DNA from: Platanthera guangdongensis
Lineage: Eukaryota > Streptophyta > Magnoliopsida > Asparagales > Orchidaceae
Direction: 5' to 3'
NCBI GenBank assembly: GCA_039583875.1
Contig: CM077161.1
Coordinates: forward strand, 60,703,885-60,767,884
DNA: 64,000 nucleotides
Under the pieces are notes generated by a model. It saw only the letters and a program-made list of their open reading frames with translations. It searched no databases and was not told where the DNA came from. The translations under genes and the position numbers were made by a program. This document shows, one piece after another, positions 11,165 to 21,588 of this stretch. Every line of letters starts with the position of its first letter. The first letter of the stretch is position 1.

Positions 11165-11536
11165 TCCTGCAAAAACAAGAAAGATCAAATGCAAGAGAGT
11201 TCTGAAGGCGCGGGATTTAGCTCGAAAAAAAACCCTATTATAAGGTTTTCAGAATATGAAGCGGCGAGCTCTGTCCTGCGAAAAAAATTTCTTCGATCTC
11301 AGGTCGACGAATGCTGAAAGTTCGTCGATCTCAGTTTAAAGAGGAGGGAAAACAGTTTGTCGATCTTAGGTTAACGAAATATTTTCAAAAGCAAGTTCGT
11401 CGATCTCAGGTCTGCCAAAATGACTTCACACTGAGATATCGTCGATCTCAGGCCGGCAAAAAATCTCAATAAGATTTCTCAGCTCGTCGATCTCCGTTCG
11501 ACGAACTTTGATAAATTCTTCGACCAAAGATAGAAA
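11165..11536 (-). promoter_or_regulatory. Spacer of A between pol and ORFx: palindrome array plus TATA box
   Basis: On the minus strand, after the pol stop, repeated blocks of TTCGTCGA and TCGACGAA separated by TCTCAGG-like loops (11290-11515) form potential hairpins. They are followed by a TATA-like CTTATAATAGGG at 11233-11244, about 75 bp before the ORFx ATG. The same motif array occurs in the A LTR. This is the layout of a promoter for ORFx; promoter activity is inferred. Confidence 0.55.
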
Positions 11537-14500
11537 TTAAATTAAAGCCTCTCCATTTATCATACCCAACTTATTCATAAAGAATAGATTGTTACTCTCA
11601 TCAAAGGGTTTGGTGAAGATGTCTGCTCGTTGCAAATCAGTGTAGATGTCGACAAGCTTAATTTTATTTTTGTCCACACAATCTCTAATGAAATGATGCC
11701 TTATTTTGATATGCTTAGTTCTACTATGGTGCACTGGATTTTGTGCAATGGAAATTGCACTTGTATTATCATATATTAACTTTGAATTATTTAATTTGAA
11801 ACCATAATCAAGGATTTGGTTCTGAATCCACAGTATTTGGGAACAACAACTGCCGACTGCTATGTATTCTGCTTCTGTAGTTGAAGTAGACATAGATGTA
11901 TGCTTTTTGCAAAACCAAGACACTAGTCTAGCACCAAGTAAATGACATGTCCCTGAGATGCATTTTTTGTCCACTCTACATTCAGCAAAGTCAGCAACTG
12001 AGTATCCAGTCAACTCAAACTCTGACTCAGTTGGAAACTAGAGTCCTAGACTAGGACAACCCTTTATATTCTTAAATTCTTTTTAGAAAAGTAAGGTGGG
12101 ATTCTTTAGGGTTCACCTGGAACCTAGCACAAAGGCATGTAGCAAACATTATGTCTGGCCTACTTGCTGTGAGATATAACAGGTACCCAACAATTCCCCT
12201 ATATAGTTTCTGATCAACAGGCTTGTCAAGTTCATCATAGTCAATCACAGCATTAGAATCCATGGGTGTTTTCTTTGCTGAGGCATCTGACATCCCAAAC
12301 TTTTTGATTAGCTCCTTAGTATACTTGGACTGGGATATGAAGACGCCATCAGGTAGTTGCTTCACTTGGAGGCCAAGGAAGTAAGAGAGCTCACCCATGC
12401 TACTCATTTCAAACTTGGAACGCAATATGTCAGAGAACCTAATGTATAGTTTGGAATCAGTAGAGCCAAAACTAATGTAATCTACATAAATTTATACTAA
12501 TAAGATTTGATCCTTATGATGTCTAGTGAATAATGTACTATCTACTATACCCTTAGAAAATTTATGCACTAGAAGAAAGCTGGCTAAGGTTTCATAGCAA
12601 GCTCTTGGAGCTTGCTTTAGACCATAGAGAGTCTTATGCATTTTTAAAACATAATAAGGATGAGTATGAGAGATAAAACCTAGCGGTTGCTCCACATAAA
12701 CCTCTTCTTTAAGTTCACCATTTAAGAATGCACTTTTGACATCCATTTGATATACTTTGAACTTCTTCTAAGCAGCATAAGAAAGGAAGATTCTGATTGC
12801 TTCCAGCCTTGCAACATGTGCAAATGTCTGGTCATAGTCAATGCCTTCCCCTTATCAATAGCCTTGAGCAACTAGCCTTGTCTTGTTCCTGATGATAATA
12901 CCTTGGGCATCTCGTTTATTTCTAAATACCCATTTACTTCCAATGACTGAGTAGTTTTTGGGTCTTGGAACTAAATCCCAAACTCTACATCTCTTAAACT
13001 GGTTGAGCTCCTCTTATATTACAATAATCTAGTATGGATCTTGCTCATCATCTTTTATGGATTGGTGCTCAGTTTCAGATATGAAGCAGGCATGTATCAA
13101 GTCTTGGTAGAGTTGATGTCTGGTCTGCACACCTACTGACATGTCTCCAATCACCTGAGATACAGGATGATCTCTAAGTGTGACAAACTCAGTAGGTGAA
13201 GTTGGTTTAGTAATAGCTCGGGTACTTAAATCCTCTTGTGGAATTATGGGAGCTGTTGTTTGTTCAACATCCACTTCAGTAGATTCATCTTCACTGTCTT
13301 CATTTATATGTGGAGAGGGATGCACAATAGTCTTATTTGTGAGGGTTAACTCATCCAACTTCTCACATAAGGGTGGCACCTGCAAAGTTTCACTAGTAGA
13401 AGGATTCTTCTCCTTGCAAGACATGTTAGTTTCATCAAATGATATATGTACAGTCTCTTCCATTTTGATAGTAGATTTATTAAATACCCTATATGCCTTA
13501 CTAACTTGGGAATATCCTAGAAAAATTTCCATTATAGCCTTGGCTTCAAACTTTCTAAGATATTTCTTGTCATTGTTATGAATGTAGCATAAACAACCAA
13601 AAATTCTAAAGTAATCTACTTTAAGTTGCTTCCCTTTAAGTAATTCATAGGGAGTCTTGCACTTAATCTTATGTATTAGACTCCTATTCAGTACATAATT
13701 TAATGTGCTTACAGCCTCTACCCAAAAGGATAGTGGCAAGTAAGCATCTGCAAGTAATGTGCCTGCAGCTTCAATCAGGGTCCTGTTTTTCCTTTCAGCT
13801 ATCCTATTTTGTTAAGGAGTTCTAGGAGCAGAGAAACACTGCCTAATACCTTCCATCTCACAAAATTCTTGCATGGGAAGAGACTCAAACTCAGTACCAT
13901 GATCACTTCTGCTCAATGCAACTGGAGTAGAATACTCAATCCTTATGCTCTTAAGAAAGTCTGTAAGAACTTTAAAGTTATTAGACTTGTTCCTCAAGAA
14001 GAACACCCAAGTGAACCTTGAGAAGTCATCTACAATCACTAAGGTGTAAGATTTCCCACCTAGGCTCTGTACAGGAATGGGTCCAAAACGATCCATGTGG
14101 AGCAAATACAGAATCCTAGGTGAATCACTCTTATTAATGGCTTTAAAACTGTTTTTAGTTTGCTTGTCTAATTGACAAGCTCTGCACATGCTTTCCTTCT
14201 TGTATGGGTAAGAAGGAAATCCTCTTACAAGGTTGTCCCTAGATAATTTAGCAATGTTCTTTAAGTTAACATGTCCTAATCTCTTATGTCACAGTTCATT
14301 ATTATTACTAACCTGGTTGAATAGGCATATCTCAGACTTAGCAGTCTTAAAATTTACTATGTAAATATTTCCTATTCTAGTTCCAGTTAAAACTACTTTA
14401 TTTTTTGCAGAAGTGATAAAGAAAGAAGAGTTATTAAATGATACCTGAAACCCTTCATCATATAATTGACTTATGGAGATTAGGTTGTACTTCAGTCCAC

Positions 14501-14711
14501 TTACATAAGTCGCCATTTTGAAAGTGACAACTCCAATATTTACTTTCCCATATCCTTTAGTCTGGCAACAGTTGGAGTCACCAAAGATCTCTTTTGGAGC
14601 TAGTTTGGACTTATAGTTTGTTAGATTTTCCTTGCTGCCAGTCATGTGCCTTGAGCAGCCACAATCCAAGTACCACTGATCCTCTATAATAGGATAGTCT
14701 TTCACCTGCAT
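11537..14711 (-). pseudogene. pol: pol of element A (PR-IN-RT-RH), decayed
   Basis: Copia polyprotein in pieces. Protease near 14670 reads YLDCGCSRHMTG, with Cys in place of the Ser of the D-S-G active site. GAG-pre-integrase (HKRLGHVN) and integrase follow (HMDRFGP, SRSDHGTEFES, QNRIAERKNR). RT lies at 12970-12072, where the catalytic box reads YVDY instead of YVDD (about 12485), and RNase H at 12013-11537 keeps TEAEYIA, DNTSAISI and RTKHIKIRHHFI. Stops at 14289-14291 and 13812-13814 replace Trp and Gln codons. RNase H is in a different frame from RT. The reverse transcriptase of this copy is dead. Confidence 0.85.
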
Positions 14712-14924
14712 TTAAACAGATTAGATGTTCTTGACAAATGTTACCTTGGGTCCTTGATTCTTTTCATAGTTAAAACTGGAAATATAGGAATATTCAGGTT
14801 GCTTTATATACCCTAGGGGGTGATATCTTCTTCGTGGTATTATCTACGAGGTGAATGGATTGAGATATTCCCTAGGATGATTAAAGGTTCTGAAAGGATT
14901 AAGATTTTTGTTATCGGGAACTGG

Positions 14925-15185
14925 GTTTGACGAATTCTGGTGAGTTCGTCGATCTGAGGTCGACGAATGGGGATGAGTTCGTCAAACTCCGCACAGAGAA
15001 TGAAAATATTCATTCTCTGTGCCCCAATATCGTCGATCTTGGCTCCAAGAACCATACTAGTTTTGTCAATGGCAATTCAAAGAATAATTATAATAAAAAT
15101 CTGCGTCCGGAGTTCGTCTACCTGAGTTTGATGAACTATACACATTTCGTTGATTTGAGTTTGACAAAATCTGTTGAACATTGTT
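14925..15185 (-). repeat. Third copy of the A palindrome array, between gag and protease
   Basis: Between the coiled-coil part of gag and protease lies a stretch with TTCGTCGA, TCGACGAA and looser TTCGTC/GACGAA arms (14930-15170), of the same type as in the A spacer and LTR. Other SIRE-like elements, including B, have coding sequence with a second zinc knuckle here; I cannot find that knuckle in A. The array appears to have replaced or invaded coding sequence. Confidence 0.5.
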
Positions 15186-15259
15186 ATAGTTAGAATTTTT
15201 CTTTTTTTTTTCTTTTTTTGTTTTAATTTTATTTGCTTAGTACTATGATCATCTACCTT

Positions 15260-16738
15260 TTATTTTCCTTTTTCAGAAACAAATTTGATTGGAGTTGATA
15301 GTATGTTTTTTTGAATTAATGGGGGCTGGCTTGATGAAGCAGCTAAGCCCAGCTTGCCATTAAGTCTAGAATTTACTATTCTTGTGATGTTCATCAACTT
15401 GATGCTTCTCCCATTTAGGGATTCTTCAAGTTGCCTTGCCTCAGCTAATTCAATTTTTAGAGAGATGATTAGTTCATTAGGTAAAGTTAATTCATCTTTC
15501 AATTTGATGATTTCATAAATGAAATTATCTTGTTCAGTTAGTTTTTCTCTAAGGAGTTTGATTTTCTTCTCAGAGTTCATTAAATCAACACATAGTTATT
15601 TAAATTCAGTTTTCGAACCATCTAAATTGAAATCAAAAGAGGACAGTGCCTGATCTTCTTCAGATTGAGGTTCTTCACTGTCTGACTACTTAGCTACTGA
15701 GAGGCTGCCTGATGCATTAATAGCCATAAAGTAAACCTCCTTTGCTTTAGTCTCATCTTCATCTTCACTAGAGCTGGAAGATGAAGATTCATCTTCAGTT
15801 TCACTCCAGGTTTCTGCAACAAAGCCTTTCTCCTTCCTCTTATGCTTGCTAGAGGAGGGCTTGTTGTAGTGCTGCTTCCTGGGCTCCTTCTCTCTTCTTC
15901 TCTCCTTCTTTTGATTCTTTGGACACTTTGATATGAAGTGTCCAGGCTTCCTGCAACCAAAGCAGAGAATTTCTTTAGTTGGAGTTTTATCATACCATGG
16001 CTTGTCATCTTGTCTAGATGACTTCCTTCTGAAATCCTTCTTGCAAATTTTGTAGAATCTCTTGGCTAGGAGACTCAAAAATTCTTCACTAGCTGAAGGA
16101 GCTTCTGTTTCTTCATATGGTTTGAATGCTATGTTTTGCTCCTTTCTAGCTGATGAGGGAGTCTTCTGCTCAGCAGCTTCTCTAGTCTTTATTAACTACT
16201 CATAAGATTTGAGCTTTCTTGGTAGAGATTCAGTGAAAATCTCATTCAGATTTCTGGTCTCTTTGATTGACCATATTCTAGAATCTCATGAGCTAGGGAA
16301 GCACATGAGGATCTTATCATTGACCTCAGTGAGGGTTAAGTCCTTGTCCAGAGTTTTTAGCTCATTGATGATTGAGCTGTGTCTATTGTACATATCACTC
16401 ACTGACTCTGACTCTTCTTTCTTGAAATTTTCATATTGGGAGATGAGATTTGATCTCCTATCTTTTCTCTCATCTGCAGATTCATCAACCATCTAATTTA
16501 GGGAATCCCAGATGGCTATAGCTGAGGTGCACTCTGCCACTTTCTAGAAAATGTCATCTGACATTGTCTGAGCTAGAACGTTCATGGCCTTGGCATCAAC
16601 TATCTTGGCCTTCTTATGTGCATCTATCCACTCAGGTGTTGGAACAACATGAGTGCTGGAAGTTACAGTAGATGTATCCACTAGAGATGGTGGACTTATC
16701 AAGGTAGAATTAAAAAATATCTTCATTAATGGAGTTCA
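15260..16738 (-). pseudogene. gag: gag of element A, several in-frame stops
   Basis: Structural polyprotein of a Copia element. From 16738 the frame shows a UBN2/gag-type domain (AEWTS-like KVAECTSAIAIWDSL, then YENFKKEESESVSDMYNRH, LTLTEVNDKIL), a zinc knuckle CFGCRKPGHFISKC near 15960, a Ser/Glu-rich linker, and a coiled-coil segment at 15580-15330. Stops at about 16541, 16493, 16283, 16198, 15684 and 15597 mostly fit CAG-to-TAG or TGG-to-TGA. All the fragments share one frame, so the decay is mainly by point mutation. Confidence 0.8.
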
Positions 16739-16912
16739 TATATAATTTAATTCTTGCCTTCTAGATAAGAAACTTGTTCAAGTTGCAAACTGGAGGTCTA
16801 GTACTTGCATAGTCCTTGATCAATGCCATGGTATAAGTAATGTGCTAGAGAAATTTAGATCTTAGAAGGATCTATTGGTTCAAATGTTACCTTGTACAAC
16901 CAAATAAACTAC

Positions 16913-16924
16913 GCTCTGATACCA
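16913..16924 (-). other. Primer-binding site of element A (initiator Met-tRNA)
   Basis: GCTCTGATACCA on the plus strand reads TGGTATCAGAGC on the element strand, a perfect 12-base match to the 3' end of plant initiator Met-tRNA, two bases from the LTR. Confidence 0.9.
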
Positions 16925-17003
16925 ATTGAAATAAATGGTAAACCACTAATACCAATTGAAAGTGACTTAGGCAATTATAATCCTTTGATACCAATTAAAA
17001 GTC
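16919..17003 (-). repeat. Triplicated primer-site/LTR junction motif in A
   Basis: ATACCAATT occurs at 16919-16927, 16949-16957 and 16988-16996, each followed by a (T)GAAAGT-like or AAAAGTCA continuation. Distance to the downstream G run, compared with B and C, suggests the third copy is the original LTR end and the others are additions. Confidence 0.6.
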
Positions 17004-17392
17004 AAGGGGATAGATCTAATTAGCTCTAGAGGGGGGGGGGGTGAATAGAGCTTTAAAAACTTTTTACAGATTTATATGATTTAGCTGTAAAATAGGTGAT
17101 AGCAAATATTATGGAAGGAGATTAAAGCTAAACTATCAAAGCACAGTATAAAAAAGGGGGCAACCAGACAACACAAGAAAGTTTAAAGTGGTTCCCCAAA
17201 CTAGATACATCCACTCTTCTACCATCATGGTAGGAATCCACTGTCAGGTTTTGATCAGGTGAATGCCACCACAGGTTTTTGCTTAGGTGCCCTGTCACCA
17301 CAAGATCTATTTGCAGGGAGATCTCACAACCCTTTAGGTTGTTGATCAGGTCCCCAAAAACCATCAATAAACTTTTGAAGGGAGTTAAAAAA

Positions 17393-17404
17393 CCCTTTAT
17401 ATAG
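17393..17404 (-). promoter_or_regulatory. TATA box of the A LTR
   Basis: CTATATAAAGGG on the minus strand is a good plant TATA box and lies downstream of the array in the direction of transcription. Confidence 0.55.
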
Positions 17405-18014
17405 TGAAAGAAAAGTTTATGATGTCTTCTATTTTTCTCTAAATAATAAAGAAGACAAAAGTGGATCTGTTTTGTCAAAGCTCCCCCTAGGATGTAGAGT
17501 AGTTCAGGAAATAAGGAAGCTTTATTTCAGGGTGTAGGTCTTTATATTGATGTTGATCTCCAGCAAGCTTTTTAGACTAATTGTATTCAATGTCTCTTGA
17601 AAGCTTGGTGAAGATTTGCTGATGATGAAGACAGAATGAATTTTTAGACTCCCAAAAACTTTTTGGGTCTGCCCGTATGACTTAGTAGATCCTCTAACTT
17701 CTTGTTTTCTCTCTTGTGTCGTTGATAGCAGATCATCCTTCTCTGTATCTCTTCTGAATTTGAATTTTACTCCTTGATTGACAGCTGAATTCTTGGAACT
17801 TGGACAAATGGCTAGAAGGGCATTAATTTGATTCCTCAAATGTCGCAGTTATTAAGCCGAATTTTTATTCTATGAAATCTAGTAATTAAGGCTGCCAATG
17901 AACAACTATATTCATAAGAATATATACATTTAATTACTCAGAGCAATATAGGCAACAATATATTAAATCAGCCTTGGTCAATCTGGAAATGAACTGCAGA
18001 GAAGGAAATACTAA

Positions 18015-18265
18015 GCTGACAGATTTCGTCGACCTCAGAACAAATTTCGTCGACCTGAACTCAATGTTCGTCGAGCTGAGAAATCATCTTCATCGACCTG
18101 AGCTCAACGAACATCAATCTGGAAATATCTTGCTAATTCTGAGCTCCATGTTCGTCGATCAGAGAATCTATCTTGAGGGAAGAAATCGTCGACCTGAGCT
18201 CGAATATCGTCGAGCTCAACTCAGAGAAAGAACTCTGAGTGCGTCGATCCGAGAACGACGATCGT
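18015..18265 (-). repeat. Palindrome array in the A LTR (U3)
   Basis: About ten blocks of TTCGTCGA(C/T/G)CTGAG or its reverse, for example at 18026, 18046, 18067, 18152, 18187 and 18209, at intervals of about 20-40 bp. The same motif is found in the A spacer before ORFx and at 14930-15170. Confidence 0.7.
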
Positions 18266-18478
18266 TGGGCTGAGTTAGAAGAGCTTCGAACTAATAATCT
18301 GAACTCTGAATTCTTCTAAGTCTAAGTCTCCTGAAGTCCACTACAGGCTAGTCCATGAAGCTTGATTCTAAAGACTAGTCTATACTCTAGGACTGAAAAA
18401 CTTGACTCTGGCTATACAAGGTGGGTCAAAACATCCTATTAGTGAATCTTAGCCCAAATCCAAACTAGAGATCCAACA

Positions 18479-20494
18479 TGCTTGCATGAATTGGCTAACC
18501 TTGCCTACAGCATAGGCAATATAGGGTATCGTCACCGTGAGATATGTAAGTTTACCAACCAGACGTATGTACCTCGTAACATCTGAAAGAAGTGGAGATT
18601 AATCCGTCCATGTTTTATCTTCTCCAATCGCCATAAGGCATCGGGCAGGCCTCTTTTAGCAAATCAAGAGCATACTTGCGTTGAGAAAGGACAAGGGAAT
18701 TGAGCTTCCGAGAGATTTCTATCCGCAGAAAGTATTTTGGAGAGCTCATATCCTTTGTGACCAGGTGTTGACAAAGATGCTTTTTTGTCAAGGTTATCCT
18801 AGCTTGGTCATCTCCAGTGAGAAGAATATCATCCAAATATACCGCAAGCCCAGGGAGGTTTTGCGAATAAATAAGGAGTGATTGACGGAACTTCTCATAA
18901 AACCTACGATCGCCACAATTCTGCTAAACTTGTCAAACCAAGCCCGAGGGCTTTGCTTTAGGCCATAGACAGCCTTCTTGAGCCGACATACCTGTGTCTC
19001 CCCCTGAGCAACATACCCTGGAGGTTGCTCCATATAGACATCCACCTGAAGATCACCATACAGAAAGGCATTATTGACATCCAGCTGTGAAATGGGCAAA
19101 TCTCTGTTGACAGCCCCAGAGAGAAGTACCTTGATAGTGCTGAGACGAGCAACTGGAGAGAAGGTGTCAAAATAGTCAACCCCATAAGTCTGGGTAAAGA
19201 CTTTGGCCACAAGCCGGGCTTTGTAATGATCCACACTATCATTCGGTCGGAACTTTACCACAAAGACCCAGCGACATCCAATGACATCTGTGCCGAAGGG
19301 AGGAGGAATCAGGGTCCACGTACCCTGTTCAGTGAGAGTAGCAATCTCCGCATCCATGGAAGCTTTCCAATGTGGAACAGTAAGGGCCTCTTGATAAGAA
19401 CGGGGAGTGGCAGTGGCAGAGATAGCCAGTGCAAAAGCTCTGCGAGTGTGGGTAAGACGATCATAGGAAACAACAGCAGCAAGCGTGTGCTTGGTACACG
19501 CCCGAACCCTTTGCGAAGAGTAATAGGAAGATCCAGGTCCGCGGGTTCCTCAGCATCCAGAGCATCCATGGTGGAGAGAGCTGGCCCGGGAGTAGAGAGC
19601 GACGGTGATGGAGAGGAGGGAGATAGCAAAGGTAGAGAGAGGATGGGACAATGGATATGGTGGAGGAGGAAATACCTCGGTAGGTGTCGATGGGCTGGAG
19701 GGAGCAGGAGGAGAATCAAAAACCGTAGGAAGAGGAGTGGAGTCATCAGAGAAATAGGGAGCATTCTCGAAGAAGGTAACTTCCGCGGAGCCGAACTGCT
19801 TGCGAAGAATGGGGTCAAAATAATAATAGCCTTTTTGAGTGGTAGAGTATCATTGAAAGACACATTTGGTGGAGCGAGGGGAGAGTTTATTGCGAGTGGC
19901 GGAGGGAGTGTGCACAAAGTATGTGCACCCAAAGATACGTAGAGCGAGAGGAAAGGGATCCTTGCCCGGTTAGAGAAAGGAGAATGTGTTTTGACTGTGG
20001 AGAACCGTGGGTGGAATGTGATTGATGAGATAGCAAGAAATGAGAACATCATATCCCCAGTAGGAGCAAGGGACATGCATCTGCGTTAGCAGAGTGCAAG
20101 TGACATCAAGGAGGTGACAGTTTTTTGCGTTCTACCACTCCATTTTGTTGCGAGGAATAGATGCACCTTATTTGATGAACAAGGCCATGTTGCACGCAGA
20201 AAGATGAAAAAGCTTAACTAATATACTCTATAGCATTATCAGAACATAAGATTTTAATTGAAACCCCAAACTGATTAAGAATTAAATGATAAAAAGATGT
20301 CCATACATCAAATAATTCAGAGCGTTCTCGTAAGAGATACACCCAAGTACATTGCAAGAAGTCATCTATGAAAGTAACAAAATAAGAACTACCCCGACCA
20401 ACTGTGAGGGTAGGAGCAGGACCCCAGATATCAGAGTGAATGAGATCAAACAGATGGGTAGAGCCTCGAGCTTGTTTCGGTGGGAAGGTGGAAC
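18479..20494 (-). pseudogene. pol: pol of element D: integrase and reverse transcriptase, truncated
   Basis: Integrase at 20494-20100 shows HSDIWGP, CSDNAIEY and QQNGVVERKN. Its C-terminal region includes LPLKKGYYYFDP near 19860. RT runs from about 19360 (WTLIPPP, WVFVVKF, YKARLVAK, LDVNNAFLYGDL, YGLKQSPRAW) through an active site YLDD near 18830 to [14 protein letters not shown] near 18540, ending where A is inserted at 18479. There are several frameshifts (for example between 18840 and 18800) and a stop in integrase near 20215. Not functional. Confidence 0.8.
20490..20494. repeat. Target-site duplication of element C (left copy)
   Basis: GGAAC at 20490-20494 is repeated at 26775-26779. Removing C and one copy restores the integrase reading order of D. 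Confidence 0.85.
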
Positions 20495-21344
20495 TGAAAG
20501 TCCACCTAGTGTCAGCTATGTGCACCTATGGGGGGGGGATAGGTGACGTGTAGCGCTATTGCGGAATTTACGAATGTACCTGCACAATAAAAATAAAAAG
20601 CACAGCACACAGAATACACAGGCAATTTATAGTGGTTCCCCGACTTGGGTACATCCACTTTCCCCCTTCGACCTATCTCCCAACAAGGGACGACTCGGTC
20701 TCTTCTCCAACAGGATTGAAATCCAATCCCTGCACTATCGGAAGGAACCCTTCCACACGTGAGAGTCAACACTCCCACAAAACGGGTTGCAGAGGTGCTT
20801 ACTTAGAAGTCAACACTCCCCAACAAGGGACGAATCGGCGAGAATTACTTGGTGATTCTCGTCGATTCTTACTTAGAAGCAGAGGTGCTTGCTTAGAAGT
20901 GGCTGAGTCGAGTTCGACGAGAATCAACTTCTGATTCTCGTCGAATCGGCGAGAATCACAAGTGATTCTCGCCGAATCGGCGAGAATCACTTGGTGATTC
21001 TCGTCGATTTAAACTTGGACGAATTTTCGTCTTTCCACCTATGAGGTGCTCCTTGACCCATCCTTGCTCCTTGTCTTCTCTTGCATATGAACGGCCCTGT
21101 ACTTGAAAGTAAGTGCACTCCAATAGAGAGAGTACACGTAGGCCAACACACTGATCTGCTCAACGAGGGATTACGTCTTGCAGACCCGTGTATATTGACC
21201 TACTGCACCCTGACATTGGTGTGCACTTAGCGTGGAGGAGCTGCAAGTACAACTTAAGATGTTTCATCAAATACATTGTGAATTCATCTTATCTTGACAG
21301 GTGGCTTCCTCAAATCCAGGTAATTGTGGATACAATACCCAACA
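20495..21344 (-). repeat. 3' LTR of element C, internally deleted
   Basis: Direct repeat of 25117-26774 but about 808 bp shorter. The outer ends agree with the right LTR, but around 20780-20840 short pieces of LTR sequence are joined out of order (for example GCAGAGGTGCTTACTTAGAAG next to a second GTCAACACTCCC). The TATA region is among the lost sequence. Confidence 0.85.
20830..21010 (-). repeat. Palindrome array in the left LTR of C
   Basis: Four inverted-repeat units of the form CGGCGAGAATC, a 5-9-base loop, then GATTCTCGYCG. The third has 13-bp perfect arms (CGGCGAGAATCAC/GTGATTCTCGCCG). The right LTR has eight units. Confidence 0.75.
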
Positions 21345-21360
21345 ATCTCCCCCTATTTGA
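21345..21360 (-). other. Polypurine tract of element C
   Basis: The element strand reads TCAAATAGGGGGAGAT directly before TGTTGGG, the typical SIRE-like tract next to the 3' LTR. Confidence 0.85.
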
Positions 21361-21588
21361 CGAAGCCAAAACCCTACTAGCTAAGATGAATAACACCTAT
21401 CAAATAATAAACATAGCATTCAGAAATTAAACATGCAGCACAAGAGAATATATGCAACCAGATCAGGACTTGAGTCATTCACAAATTCAAATATATATAT
21501 ATATACACATATAATCTCAGAATTGTTCATATGATAACAATAATAATTAAATGTTCTTAAGACAAAGTGACAAGCTATAAGTAATTGA

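Larger units (their letters stand above)
1..18478 (-). mobile_element. SIRE-like Copia element A (partial; 3' LTR off the window), hosting element F
   Basis: Read on the minus strand this holds, in order, a 5' LTR (18478 to 16927), Met-tRNA primer site, gag, protease, integrase, reverse transcriptase, RNase H (ending 11537), a spacer, and a second ORF 3' of pol (ORFx) that runs off at base 1. The order PR-IN-RT-RH defines Copia. An extra ORF after pol and an LTR starting TGTTGG are known features of the SIRE/Maximus lineage. F interrupts ORFx at 877-10384. The coding regions carry many stops and frame changes, so A is an old, inactive copy. Its right edge at 18478 abuts RT sequence of element D, so A inserted into D. 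Confidence 0.85.
16927..18478 (-). repeat. 5' LTR of element A
   Basis: On the element strand it starts TGTTGGATCTC at 18478 and ends TTTCA at 16927, next to the primer site. It has a TATA box CTATATAAAGGG (plus 17393-17404), a palindrome array upstream of it (18015-18265), and a C-rich run with CTATTCACCCC near its end (about 17030-17045), a feature shared with the B and C LTRs. The partner LTR is off the window. Confidence 0.8.

Noticed and set aside
16913..16924. Possible tRNA gene fragments at sites matching initiator Met-tRNA
   Set aside because: Only 10-12 bases match and each lies next to an LTR, so they are primer-binding sites. No cloverleaf could be drawn around any of them.
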